From Atherix ibis (taxonomy: Eukaryota; Arthropoda; Insecta; Diptera; Athericidae): a stretch of 64,000 nucleotides of DNA. Positions 11,408 through 21,550 of this stretch are shown one piece after another; positions within the stretch are counted from its first letter, which is position 1; each line of letters opens with the position of its first letter. A program made the position numbers and the translations under genes. The stretch spans positions 29,582,500 through 29,646,499 of the forward strand of contig OY282607.1 in NCBI GenBank assembly GCA_958298945.1, written 5' to 3'. The notes under the pieces were generated by a model. That model ran no database searches. It was not told where the DNA came from and saw only the letters and a program-made list of their open reading frames with translations.

Positions 11408-12060
11408 TTTTATAGTTTTAAAAGTACAGCCCTGTTACTTGACAGCTTTTAAGCAATTATAATATTTATTTCGATTAGAGTTTTCCATCAATACATAATT
11501 AATAAGTCTCCAAACAATGTGTTAAATGGTAAAAGCTCAATGTAAATCGGTTATTTTATTGCAAAATTTTCTTCTGCGATGAGGCTCATTTCTTGCTTGA
11601 TGGATATTTCAGTAAACAAAATTACCAATCATGCAACTTTAAAAACCCACAAGTGATTGTGGTAAAGTCATTTAATGTACAGAAAGTGACTGTCCGGTGT
11701 TCGCTTCGCTTTGGAGGTGTCATTGAAAAATGAAGACCATATTATTTTGGCCGGAACTTAAAGAGTCTATTTGTTATTATTTAAAAGGTTCAACTTTATA
11801 ATGGCACTACAAGCCACACAATTTAAAAACAGCACCACAAGCAAGACTAGATTCTGTTGAGCTAATTTTTGGTTTCAAAATAAAAATTTTCAGGATCCGT
11901 AATTTAAAGATGCAGTGATGTCCACTGATATTCAAAATCATACATATTTACGCATACAATCCTTAAACATTAGAGCCCAAAATGTCCGAAGAAACTATAG
12001 AAAATTAGCTCAACAGAATCTAGTCTTATAAAATGTATCATAGCAGTCAGTTAAATGCTA
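11408..12060 (+). pseudogene. Tc3-like transposase relic inside satellite
   Basis: The frame near 11573 reads CDEAHF.LDGYFSKQNYQS, matching DEAHFHLDGYVNKQNCRI with the first catalytic Asp preserved. Around 11700 a degraded VTVRCSLRFGGVIE matches VTVWCGFWSGGIIG, and near 11905 SDVH.YSKS matches GDVNWPPRS. Stops and shifts are scattered. The left flank at 11408-11440 (CATTTTATAGTTTTAAAAGT and on) matches, inverted, the flank of the relic at 5540-6290, which probably marks the element end. A perfect 27-bp inverted repeat is embedded at 11843-12027. Confidence 0.65.
11843..12027. repeat. Perfect 27-bp inverted repeat, 131-bp spacer
   Basis: The arm at 11843-11869 (beginning AAGACTAGATTCTGTTGAGC) is exactly complementary to 12001-12027. 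The spacer 11870-12000 still resembles the third-acid region of the Tc3-like transposase, so the arms flank part of an old gene and not a separate element. Perfect arms in otherwise decayed sequence imply a late origin or later copying of one arm from the other. Confidence 0.92.
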
Positions 12061-12740
12061 TTCTATTTAATGTTTAATGGCAAGATTTAAGTAATACTAT
12101 ATAGTAAAATAAATTTTTGAATTTTCAAGTGTGTTTTATTTATGGTTTTCTTTTTGGAGTATAAATTTTTAATCTGTATTAAAAAGATGTTCATATTTAG
12201 CCATTTTCGCATTATTTTAAATTTTTTTACGGTTATGTTTCCGAAGAGACTATATTAGCATTACATAAATTTAAAACTTTTTTTTATCTAATTTCTTATC
12301 AAATAAAATATTGATTTTATTAGATATTTTTCTAAAATGCAAAATAAATGAAAAGATGCCACAAGCTAGCCATTTTTGTAGATTTAAAGTTTTTTTGAGT
12401 TTATATTCTAGAAAATACCATAAGTAGATTACATGCACTTAAAAATATTCAATAAAATTGTTTGTATAAAGAGCCTACCCTTATAAATATTTTCCAAAAA
12501 TATTAAAATAAAAAATAGAAAAGTAATTGTCAGCCATTTTTATAAATTTCAAATTTTGTTTTAGGTTATGTTCTTGAAATAACATTTATGACGTTTAAGT
12601 GTCGTTTAAGGAACATAACCTAAAAATTGTATTTTTACATTGTTTTTAAATAATAAAACTATTTATTTTATTAGATATTTTGTGCAGAATGTTAACTTAT
12701 TAAATTTTTTTTTAGGTTTTGTGTTAATTTGGATATAACA

Positions 12741-14025
12741 ATTGATTACTGATATTACTTATCTTCTAAAATTATTATTTGATTACAAAACTTTTTACTA
12801 AATATGGAATAGATGAGCAAAACTAAAAATTTGCAGTTTAAGTAAGTTTTAGAGTTTTAAGGTTATGTTTCATTAAAGGTTGAATCCATCAATCAACGTA
12901 GCACAATCAGTCCAAAAGATTATAGAGTGTATAAATTCCATGCTCCATTTAATTTTATTAATATGATTTTCCATGTATTTTAAATTAATTTGATAATGTT
13001 TATAGTATATTTGCATTTTATTATAATTTGATTTAAATCTTCTTTTATTGTGATTAATTTGCTGGTTCCTATTGTTGTTTGGTTTTAATAGATTTCCTTA
13101 TAGAAAATTACCTTATAAAGTACGAATAAATACAGAAATGCAAACTGATTTTATATAATTAGTTTATAAAATTACTACGCAAATGTTCATTCTCTTACTT
13201 AAGTACATATTCAGGTAGATTCATATAATTTATTTGGAAATTTCGTCGTATAACTATAAACTCTTATGTTAATATGTAAATATTTATATTTACACGCGTA
13301 TTTTTTAAGAGTAGTCGTAATGCGAAAAATTTAATTATTTGATATTCATCGTTTAGTAACTTTAACGAGACAGTAAATATTAAACCGTCACGACTGAATG
13401 TACAATAATTCATGAGCTAAACTAAACACTAAAAGTACTAAAACCCATAAACTAATTGAAAATATTTCATTACGCTTTTTAAGGTGAGCAGGAAGAAACA
13501 GAATGTATGAGTATGCATTCTAGAAATCATGAATTAATTTAGAAATGACTCACACGAGAGTTTTTGATGTTTTCGTTCACATTTTTTTTAATCATTATAA
13601 TTAAGGTAATGTTTCTGTTAAAATTGTGTGCAAGCTAACATTTGCGTGTCTACACGATCCTTAGACCAACGTTGTTTGAACATGTTTACTGATACGAGCA
13701 CTAATTACTATCAGCATATCCTCGAATGACTAATTTTTTAAAATTATTGAGCAAATTTTCCGCACATGGCAAGGACGTGAACTATTATAAGTGCAATTAG
13801 GATTTTCAGTTGTTCATATTATTTCAAAATATAAAACTCTCCATAGTATAAAAAAGAGGAATTATTTGTTTTTAAGAAATTCGGTTCATTTAATTAAATC
13901 TACTTTATATGTTAAGTCGAATATAAAAAGAGTTTTTTTTAGAAATAATTTTAATCTGATTACAATTTTAATATGAATACATTAAAAAATCAACAAAAAA
14001 CAATAAATTAAATTTTTAATCAAAA
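12741..14025. other. AT-rich stretch, nothing recognised
   Basis: No gene-like frame, inverted ends or tandem array found. A 61-residue open frame near 13791 has no recognisable features and is not called. Confidence 0.6.
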
Positions 14026-15252
14026 CCAGGCGTATAAGCTTAAATCCGCTGTTTGGTCTTAGATGGCAAAAATGAGCGTATTAAGCTACCATAGGCACGC
14101 CATACTTTTTTTTTATGAGTTTGACATTTGTCAACATTAATCAGTCAGCAATTTCGTACAACAACATACATTTTTTCTTTGGTAATCATATCTAGTTTTG
14201 TGCCAGAAAAGAGCGTATGCGGGAAGCTCTGCTTTTCTGCTTCAATTTTGAAGAAATCGCATCGAATGCTTATGGAGGCCTATAGTGACCGTGCTTTATC
14301 GGAAACAACGTGTCGAGATTCGTTTCGTCGGTTCAAAGACGGCAATTTTAACTTGTGGGACAAGAAGCGTGAAAATCAGCCTAGGAAGGTTGAGGACCAT
14401 CAATTGCAGGCTCTTTTGGATGAAGACGATACGCAATCGCAAAAAATGCTCGCGGAGCAATTGGGTGTTACTCAACCAGCCATTTCCATGCGTCTGCGGG
14501 CCATGGGGAATATTGAAAAGATCGAAAAATGGGTGCCGCATGAATTGAATGATAGGCAGATGGTGCGGCGCCAAAACACATGCGAAATCTTGCTCGCCAG
14601 ACAAAAAAGAAAGTCGTTCCTGCATCGGATTGTGATCGGCAATGAAAAGTGGATTAATTTCGAGAATCTTAAACGCATGAAATCGTGGGTTGATCCCGGC
14701 CAACGATCAACACCAAGACCAAATCGCTTCGGACGGAAGACGATGCTGTGCGTTTGGTGGGATCAGCAGGGTATCGTCTATTATGAGATGTTGAAACCTG
14801 GTGAAATTGTCAATGCCTGATCAAATTGAACCGTGCTCTGCGTGAAAAAAGGACGGATTATCAACAAAGACATAACAAGCTGATTTTCCTCCACGACAAC
14901 GCACCATAGCACAAGTCAAAAATGGTCCGAAACTACTTGGAGACACTCAACTGGGAGGTGCTACCCCACTCCGTTTATTCACCAGACCTGGCCCCTTCCG
15001 ACTACCACCTGTTTTTGCTCGCTGAGCAGCACTTCGATTCTTACGAAGACGTCCGAAAAGGCTTGATGAGTGGTTTGCCTCGAAAGAAAAGGAATTTTTT
15101 TGGCGCAGTATCCACAAATTGCCCGAGAGATGGGAAAAATGTGTAGCTAGCGAGGGCAAGTACTTTGAATAAATTTATTTTTGCATTCTTTGAAAAAAAA
15201 AAACATGTGTGTTTTTGACTAAAAACAAGGGGATTTAAGCTTATACACAAGC
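14026..15252 (+). mobile_element. Mauritiana-type mariner, copy B
   Basis: About 1,227 bp. The left end begins CCAGGCGTATAAGCTTAAAT and is preceded by AA instead of the expected TA. The right end (GGGGATTTAAGCTTATACAC) is recognisable but has lost the terminal CTGG. Small internal deletions account for the shorter length than copy A. The untidy ends make it an old insertion. Confidence 0.9.
14188..15172 (+). pseudogene. Broken Mos1-like mariner transposase (copy B)
   Basis: The family start codon has become ATA (14188-14190). A frame loss after VPEK is partly cancelled by a later insertion and a short deletion, so a long frame runs to 14820: CRDSFRRFKDGNFNLWDKKR, the DEDDTQSQKMLAEQLGVTQ helix-turn-helix segment and WVPHELNDRQM are clear. 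The first catalytic position reads IGNEKW (Asp to Asn, about 14640). A deletion after VNA (about 14815) brings a stop. Farther on, FLHDNAP keeps the second Asp but is followed by a TAG, and SPDLAPSDYHLF keeps the third. A second deletion removes FSSMGHA. Stop TAA is at 15170-15172 after KYFE. Confidence 0.92.
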
Positions 15253-15392
15253 GTCAACTAATTTTCGTATTTGTGGTCAATAGTCGCAGGGAGTAACAAC
15301 ATGTAGAAAGAAATCACTCATACTAAATTACTTCGTCGGAAAATTCTGACCATCATCGAAGTTAGTGCTCTACTTCAGTAGATACTTGAGAA

Positions 15393-15758
15393 ATGGCAAG
15401 AAAAAAAGACACTTTTCCTTGTGTATATAAGATTGGCAGTCCTTATGTATATTCTTTGGAAATTTCGGTTCTTAGAAAAAATCACTGTGAACTCTTGTCC
15501 GCGGTCGAGAGAAGGATTCTTCGAAGAATTTTTGGCCCCCTACACGAGTATGGACGATTTGACCGCCCGGTTGTGGATAAAATTAAACTTAATAGGCTGC
15601 GATGGGCTCGACACTTAATTCGTAGGGTTGAAGAAGATTATACCCGGAAAGATTACAGTGGCTGTATTTATGGTGCCAGAACATTAGTTAGGGTCCAAAT
15701 TCGGTGGACCGATGATGTTAGTAAGGACGCTAAAAACTTGCTGAGAGTGTCGAATTAG
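15393..15758 (+). pseudogene. C-terminal fragment of a non-LTR retrotransposon polyprotein
   Basis: The frame reads LLSAVERRILRRIFGPLHEY (about 15490-15550), then NRLRWARHLIRRVEED, then a weak GRP.RW-like block ending VQIRWTDDVSKDAKNL. This order (FERKILRRIFGP, RLRWAGHV.RM, GRP..RW.D.V..D) is the familiar tail after the reverse transcriptase domain in many arthropod RTE/jockey-like endonuclease-reverse transcriptases. No reverse transcriptase catalytic motif precedes it, so only the 3' end was kept, as is usual for 5'-truncated non-LTR insertions. The frame is open for 121 codons, suggesting less decay than the Tc3-like relics. Clade is uncertain. Confidence 0.75.
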
Positions 15759-16080
15759 AAGACAGCGGCGTGAAGCCAGGATGACTACAAATTTAAATGT
15801 GATTTTATAAGCATTTAAAGTTGTTTAGAGCCTAAAAAGTTTCGATGATTTCAGTTCTATTTAAAAGGCTTTATTAAATAAAAAAAATATGCAAAAGTTT
15901 AGTTTAGGAAAAAAAATATAGCGGTAGGCTTAGTTTTAATTAGATGCCATTTTGATTCTATCAATTGATATATTTGACAGTTATGGAGAATAGATGCGAC
16001 AAAATTATTATAAAATATATTATATTTTCTATAAATTATCTTGTTTATTATATGGTGAATAATTTTGAAGAACATGATAA

Positions 16081-16345
16081 AGTGCTCCATAGCTCGAAGC
16101 CTCAACTGAAAATATTGCTGCGGTCCGTGAGAATATAGCTGAAAGTCAGCAAACTTTCATTAGGCATCGTGGACAAGAATCTGATTTATAACAAACTTTT
16201 GTATAGAATCTTTTACATAAGAATCTGTATTTATAAATGTAAAAATGCAGAAGATACAGGAGCTTCAGCCCAGTGATCATATGCGCCGATTCTATGAGCA
16301 AGATAGTTATGGTTCCATGCATCGGCAACTGTATCAGCAAAATTA
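16081..16345 (+). pseudogene. Tc3-like transposase relic, DNA-binding part
   Basis: The frame begins STENIAAVRENIAESQQTFI (from about 16096) and continues RHRGQES, matching the family's second helix-turn-helix (ENIAAVRESVAE.P..SIRRRSQELG). A later frame gives LHKNLYL.MYK and QELQPSDHMRRFYEQ, matching LHKDLHLHAYKIQLTQELKPADH. Homology ends near 16345, before the catalytic domain. Confidence 0.65.
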
Positions 16346-16369
16346 GTGATACAATTACTTTATTAACAC

Positions 16370-16660
16370 ACTATTTTTACAAGATTTGCATCTCTTCGAC
16401 CTTTTCCTGTTTTCGCAAATAAAAAAATAGCTTGAAGGAAAGAAACTTGCATCCTATTCTGAAATTATCACCGAAACTAAGGTTTTCATTACATAGTTTG
16501 ACAAAATCGTACTACATGGATTTTATAAAAAAGTCAAAATATCGTTGGACGAAGTGCATCAAGCTAAAAAAAGATTATTTTCACTAATTAATGAATTTTG
16601 GTTGAATAAATTAATTTTTTGTTTCATTTATAACTGACTAATCAGACTGGTCTTAGTGCT
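16370..16660 (+). pseudogene. Irritans-type mariner transposase, C-terminal remnant
   Basis: Reads LFLFSQIKK.LEGKKLASYS (from about 16400) and then SYYMDFIKKSKYRWTKCIKLKKDY, matching the family's FFLFPNLKKWLGGKRF and SYF.EGIKKLEKRWTKCIELKGDYV. It ends with GTTGAATAAATTAATTTTTT and GTTTCATTTAT, shared with the 3' end of the relic at 27600-28560, so both come from one mariner family. It directly follows an unrelated Tc3-like fragment. Confidence 0.7.
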
Positions 16661-18611
16661 TTGCTATATTCAATTTGGTTAGGGTCTATTTAATACTTCC
16701 TTTCTTTTATGATTAGTTCTTTAAGTTTTAACTCAGAATTTTGTTATGGCTCTTTAAGACAAAACGCAGAATTCTAAAAATATTTGTTTTTATGTCCTTT
16801 CAAGTAACATTTATACTGTAATGTAAATTTTTAACGCCAAGAAAATTCCGGTCATTTGTCGACAACTAAATTGAACAATCTAAACTTTTCTCGATCATCC
16901 TGATTAAAGTTATCAAACGTGCTATAAATATTATATTTATTGTTGTTTTTTAACAGTAAATACATATGGAATTGCTGGTATATATTTTTTTATTTTCATT
17001 GAATAATATTTAAACTTATCCAAACAAAATATTTCAAACGAAAATCATGAATATGTGAGTATGCATATTACAAAAGTCAAAGTTTGAAAATGGAAAAAGT
17101 TATGCTGGACTAATAATGAAGTTTAAATAGAATAATAAAAGTTTATTATTATTGGAAAAAAAGAACTTACTTAGAGTTTCAAATAACATATATACCAGAG
17201 AATTTAGAACGGACTTTTCGCATATAAAATCGAAACAAGGAATTCTTACGGAATATCGAGCGTATGGTAAGGACATTTATAATTCTGCTCTATTATTTTT
17301 ATTTTATAATAAAAAATATATTTCTTGAAAAAATATAATTTTATATATATTGAAATATTTTCTAAAGAGGATAAAAATATAATAAACCATAATTATAGTA
17401 TGGGATGAAAGTGAGGTATTGAAATTTAATTGATATTATTCAAAAGGACATTTTTTTTAATTTTTTAGTATAAAAAGTTATTATGTTCTGATGATATTTG
17501 ATGCTATTACTTTTTTCTACTAATTGAAAATTTTGTATTCATAAAAAATTATTCCTTAGAGAAATTTTTATATTGAAAATTAAATTTTCAGAAGGATGCG
17601 AGTTATTTTCCTTTAATTGTAATGAGAAGATTACAATACAATAATGAACTTCAATTGAAAATTCAAATTATTTAATCAACTTCTATAATATTTTCCTAAT
17701 AAAACTTCATTCAAATAATATTATTTATTTAAATTTTCTCATTAGATGCTTAAAATGAGAATAATATTTCAGTTAAATTAAATTTTGATTTGCGAATTTT
17801 ATATTAATTGGATGCTTATTTCAGTTGTATACGGCTTAAAAGTCCTTTGTATTAATTGTTCACTCAATATTAATAATTATAATTTCAAATAAATTTGCTA
17901 TAAAAGATTCTAATTATTTTTCGTATTATTTTTACTTGTGAAGGAATTTCCTTCAATTCGGAGAAAGTATCTTTTGAACAAGCCTTAATCTGTAAATAGT
18001 AATGATAAGGAGCCTCAGATATGTTTCAACCTTAATAAGATTTTCAATGGAATTGCTTACAAATTAAAGCAATCCTTTTGATGTTTATCGATTTCAAGGA
18101 TATTTTCACCATACTAAAATTTAGCAAAATTTATTGTTTGAAAAATAATATACTTCAAGGTCAGTTTACGTTCTCAGTAGAGCCTGCTAAATATTTAATA
18201 GGGCAATAAAATCTTGTTTTTAAAACATTTTTTTTAAGTTTATCTTATAATATTACAAAAAAAAAAAATATTTTAAGTTATTTTACTTAGCAAAGTATCG
18301 GACGAAAGATTTAAGATTCACTGAATTTGATTTAATATTAATTTGATACTTAAAGAAAGTTTTTTTCTATTATTATTGAAGAAAAATATTCAGCTTTCAT
18401 GTAGAAAAAAAAAGCAAAGTTTTTATAAAATTTAGATATTATCAAATATTAATATTTTTTAAAGCAGTTTTTTTTTATTTTTTTTTATTTTAAAAATAAA
18501 AAGTTTCTTTTGGAGTTTTAATTGGGGATTTTCAATTTGCTAGAAAATTTTATTGTTTTTTATTTAATTTGAAAATTTTATTAAGCCACAACGATCACCT
18601 TATTGAATATG
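16661..18611. other. AT-rich stretch, nothing recognised
   Basis: About 2 kb of low-complexity AT-rich sequence. No supported frame, array or inverted repeat was found. Confidence 0.6.
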
Positions 18612-18613
18612 TA

Positions 18614-19510
18614 CGAGTTCTGTTCAAAAAGTATCGCGAAATTATTTATTTATTAATGAATATCTATTATGTCCCCTTCAAAGTAATCCCCACCAGATAT
18701 TATACACTTGTGCTAATGTTTTTTCCATTCCTCGAAGAACTTCAAAAAATCATTTTTTTTATCTTGTTCAGCTCCTCCTTCGATAACGTCTTTATCGCCT
18801 CAATCGTAGCGTAGCGTCGTCCTTTCATGGGGCTCTTCAGTTTCGGAAACAAGAAAAAGTTACAAAGGGCCAGATATGGGGAATATAGTGGCTGCGGCAT
18901 TATTAGTGTGTTGTTTTGGGCCAAAAATTCGCGCACAAGCAATGATGCGTGAGCAGGGGCGTTATCATGGTACAAAATACAATTTTTGTTCTTTCACAAA
19001 TCCGGGCGTTTCTGGCGGATTGCTTCACGCAGCTTGTACATAACTTACAGGTAATATTCCTTATTGACCGTTCTACCCTGTGGTAAGAACTCATGATGCA
19101 CCACGCCCCTCCAATCGACAAAAACTGTAAGCAAAACCTTCACATTCGACCGAACTTGGCGGTTTTTTCGGTCTTGGCTCGTGTGGCAGCTTCCATTGGG
19201 ATGATTGAGCTTTGTTTTCCACGTCATAACCATAAACCCATGACTCGTCACTAGTTATGACCCTCTGGAGCGAATTCGGGTCATCGCGGCCAGATTCCAA
19301 CAGCGCCTTAGCAATGAGCAAAAATCGAAGACGAGCCAAAACACGTGCAAGCAAAGCAGTTGTCAAAAATTAACTGAACATTCAAAATGGCTGAACTTGT
19401 CGGCATAAGTGAGAGACATGAGAACCAATATAATGGCACAAAAAATCGAAAATCGAATATACGTAACCCGCGGAAATTCAGTATTTGCGATACTTTTTGA
19501 ACAGACCTCG
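18614..19510 (-). mobile_element. Internally deleted mariner (CGAGGTCTGTTC ends), copy 1
   Basis: An 897-bp element with well-matched inverted repeats starting CGAGTTCTGTTCAAAAAGTA on the left and CGAGGTCTGTTCAAAAAGTA on the right read inward, flanked by TA at 18612-18613 and 19511-19512. At about two-thirds of mariner length it lacks the N-terminal DNA-binding half of the transposase. The same deletion is shared by the element at 37536, so it is a non-autonomous derivative that was itself copied. Confidence 0.9.
18653..19370 (-). pseudogene. Mariner transposase, N-terminus missing
   Basis: Only the catalytic half is present. The first Asp is in VITSDESWVYGYDVENKAQS (about 19255-19200). A frameshift follows near 19150, after which VRSNVKVLLTVFVDWRGVVH and EFLPQGRTVNKEYY are clear. 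The second Asp is in MYHDNAPAHASLL (about 18970). The third position reads ALCNFFLF, where the family has APCDFFLF, so Asp became Asn. The C-terminal PMKGRRYATIEAIK and CIISGGDYFEGD lead to TAA at 18653-18655. Subfamily is not assigned. Inactive. Confidence 0.9.
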
Positions 19511-19541
19511 TACATAAATTTCAGTATAAAAATCAAAGTCA

Positions 19542-19623
19542 ATTTTCTGAAGCTAAAAAATAAACTAAACATTATTGTGAAAAAGTCACAATAATTTTAG
19601 TTTATTTTTTAGCTTCAGAAAAT
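19542..19623. repeat. Long hairpin (39/38-bp arms) at a mariner edge
   Basis: The arm 19542-19580 (ATTTTCTGAAGCTAAAAAAT and on) is complementary to 19586-19623 apart from about one base, with a 5-base loop. An outer complementary pair, ATTTCAGTATAAA (about 19519-19531) and TTTATACTGAAAT (near 19687), extends the fold-back. It begins 30 bases outside the TA of the mariner at 18614-19510. A small fold-back or MITE-like element, or a template-switch product, are possible. Confidence 0.92.
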
Positions 19624-19729
19624 GTGATATTTTTGATATTTAGCATATTAAAAATTGTAAAAATGATATTTTGATTAAAGTATAATTTATACTGAAATAA
19701 AAATTTAATTTAAGGGATTTGCGTGACTT

Positions 19730-20379
19730 AGGTGAATGATGTGAGTGGTGTGTTGGGTGTGAGAGAGAGGTATGAATGCCTGAATAGATTTGCCGTGAAT
19801 AGACTTTTGAGAGGAGAGCGAGAGTGTGTGAATGATACGCAGGGTGGCTACAACCGGGTGAAAGGCCAAGGTCGATTCCAGTTGTACTTTCGGGGCTTGG
19901 CGAACCCGCGTATCTGAGCTGGCTTAGCGGTGCCTAGGAATTTACAAGATTTCTTACCGTAGCTCAATGAGCAGAGTACAAACCGAAGTACTCTTAAAAC
20001 AAAAATTGGTACCACGGGAATCGGGGGCCTCATGTTGTAATACACTGTGCCCGATTTAGATGAGGCGCCATTTGGCCGCAACGTGGTGGCTGTGGTTAAT
20101 ACCCATGTTGGGGGTATGGCCTCCGGTGGGAGGTAACTGGCAATATCCATTTTGCAATTATCTCGGGCACTGTCACTGCTAATGACAGCAGACGTTTAGG
20201 TAGTCCTTGCCACCAAAAAGTGGAGTAGTCAGCTTGTAACTGATTACTGACTGTTAACTGCCAGTAATGGTGGTGCGTTAATTAAACGTAACTCAATCCC
20301 TATCGTCGTAGGCGACTTGTGGTTTTACGTTGAAGACAACTAGGACACGTTAAATAACAATATATAGCTGGCAGGAATA
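19730..20379. repeat. GC-richer dispersed repeat, copy 1
   Basis: This block is visibly richer in G and C than its surroundings. About 19974-20364 matches the region 41614-41893 in reverse orientation, including TACCACGGGAATCGGGGGCC, GGCGCCATTTGG, GTGGTGGCTGTGGTTA, CAGCTTGTAACTGATTACTG and GTTAAATAACAATATATA. The other copy lacks about 145 bp from the middle. A tRNA-like A-box candidate, TAGCTCAATGAGCAGAG, lies near 19961, so a tRNA-derived SINE is possible but unproven. A 100-residue minus-strand frame (19848-20150) has no recognised domain and is not called. Confidence 0.75.
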
Positions 20380-20381
20380 TA

Positions 20382-21120
20382 CCAGGGGTATAAGCTTAAA
20401 TTCGCTTTTTGGTCATAGATGGCGTGAGTGAGTGTATTTAGCTACCATAGGCACGCCATACTTTTTTTTATGAGTTTCACATCTGTCAACAATTTTGTAC
20501 AACAACATACATTTTTCCTTTGGTAATCATGTCATAACCAGACATTTCCATGCGTCTGCGTGCCATAGGGAGGATTGAAAAGATCGGAAAATGGGTGTCG
20601 CATGAATTAAACGATAGGCAGATGTTGAAACCTGGTGAAACTGTCAATGCCCACCGCTATCACCAACAACTGATCAAATTGCAATACTACCGTGCTCTGT
20701 GTGAAAAAAGGACGGATTATCAACAAAGACATGACATGCTGATTTTCCTCCACGACAACGCACTATCGCACACGTCAAAAATGGTCCGAAACTACTTGAA
20801 GACACTCAACTGGGAGGAACTACCCCACCCCGCTTATTCACCAGACCTGACCTCTTCCGACTACCACCTGTTTTCGTCAATGCGCCACGCGCTCGCTGAG
20901 CAGCACTTCGATTCTTACGAAGACATCCGAAAATGGTTTGATGAGTGGTTTGTCTCGTAAGAGAAGGAATTATTTTGGCGTGCTATCCACAAAATGTCCG
21001 AGAGATGGGAAAAATGTGTAGCTAGTAAAGGTAAGTACTTTGAATAAATTTGTTTTTGCCTTCTATGACAAAAAACGTTTTTTTGTCTAAAAAACAGCTG
21101 ATTTAAGCTAATACACCTGG
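20382..21120 (+). mobile_element. Mauritiana-type mariner, copy C (internally deleted)
   Basis: A 739-bp element with intact ends (left CCAGGGGTATAAGCTTAAAT; right read inward CCAGGTGTATTAGCTTAAAT) and TA duplications at 20380-20381 and 21121-21122. About 540 bp of the middle and N-terminal coding region is missing relative to copy A. Cleanly bounded non-autonomous derivative. Confidence 0.92.
20529..21047 (+). pseudogene. Deleted Mos1-like mariner transposase (copy C)
   Basis: The family ATG is at 20529, but a stop follows at once because most of the DNA-binding region is gone. A 136-codon frame (20550-20960) joins the linker MRLRAIGRIEKIGKWVSHEL and NDRQM directly to LKPGETVNAHRYHQQLIKL, deleting the segment with the first catalytic Asp. 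The second (FLHDNALSHTS) and third (SPDLTSSDYHLF) Asp remain. A TAA (20958-20960) interrupts the C-terminus after DEWFVS; the family stop after KYFE is at 21045-21047. Confidence 0.92.
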
Positions 21121-21122
21121 TA

Positions 21123-21482
21123 GAGAAGACTAATATTACTCTCACCAACGGTGACTGCTATATTATTTCACTAGCACCCCTTCAATATCGGTGAGTCTAA
21201 AAAAAATAAAAAACTTGACCTGAACGACTGCCCCAGAATGGCATTATTGCAGAAATGATAAGATTACAGGTATGTTGAGGTGTGCTTTCCTGACTAATTA
21301 AAAAGCTCTGCCAGAACGAAATAATGAGAAAAGCCTAATTTATATGAAGATATACCTGATGGTGTTCCCATGGAGAGTCATGTTTCAAACTGTAAAAATC
21401 AATATCTCTACATTGTTTTTAGATAATTTCCCCCTACCGACGAAAAAAAAACTATTGTTTTTGTGTCGCTGTTTTGACCTGA
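21123..21482. other. Spacer between two mariners, nothing recognised
   Basis: About 360 bp between mariner copy C and the intact mariner. No frame or repeat was noted. Confidence 0.6.
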
Positions 21483-21550
21483 TACGTGGGCTACTATATA
21501 TATTTCTGGCCTAATAATGAAAATGCGAATATTTATCAACGAAAAAGGTT

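Larger units (their letters stand above)
10826..12740. repeat. Diverged satellite of about 168 bp, interrupted by a transposon relic
   Basis: A motif of the form (A/G)GCCATTTT followed by a T-rich stretch and GGTTAT recurs near 10828, 11187, 11357, 12199, 12369 and 12533. Adjacent spacings are 170, 170 and 164. Other shared segments include TTATTAGATATTTT and a CAGAATGTTAA-like block. Units are much diverged, so this is an old array. The segment 11408-12060 inside it does not match the unit and carries a Tc3-like transposase relic. Boundaries are approximate. Confidence 0.7.

Noticed and set aside
19848..20150. 100-codon minus-strand frame in the dispersed repeat
   Set aside because: The second copy of the repeat lacks part of this frame and carries other changes; no domain is recognised, so a protein is not supported.
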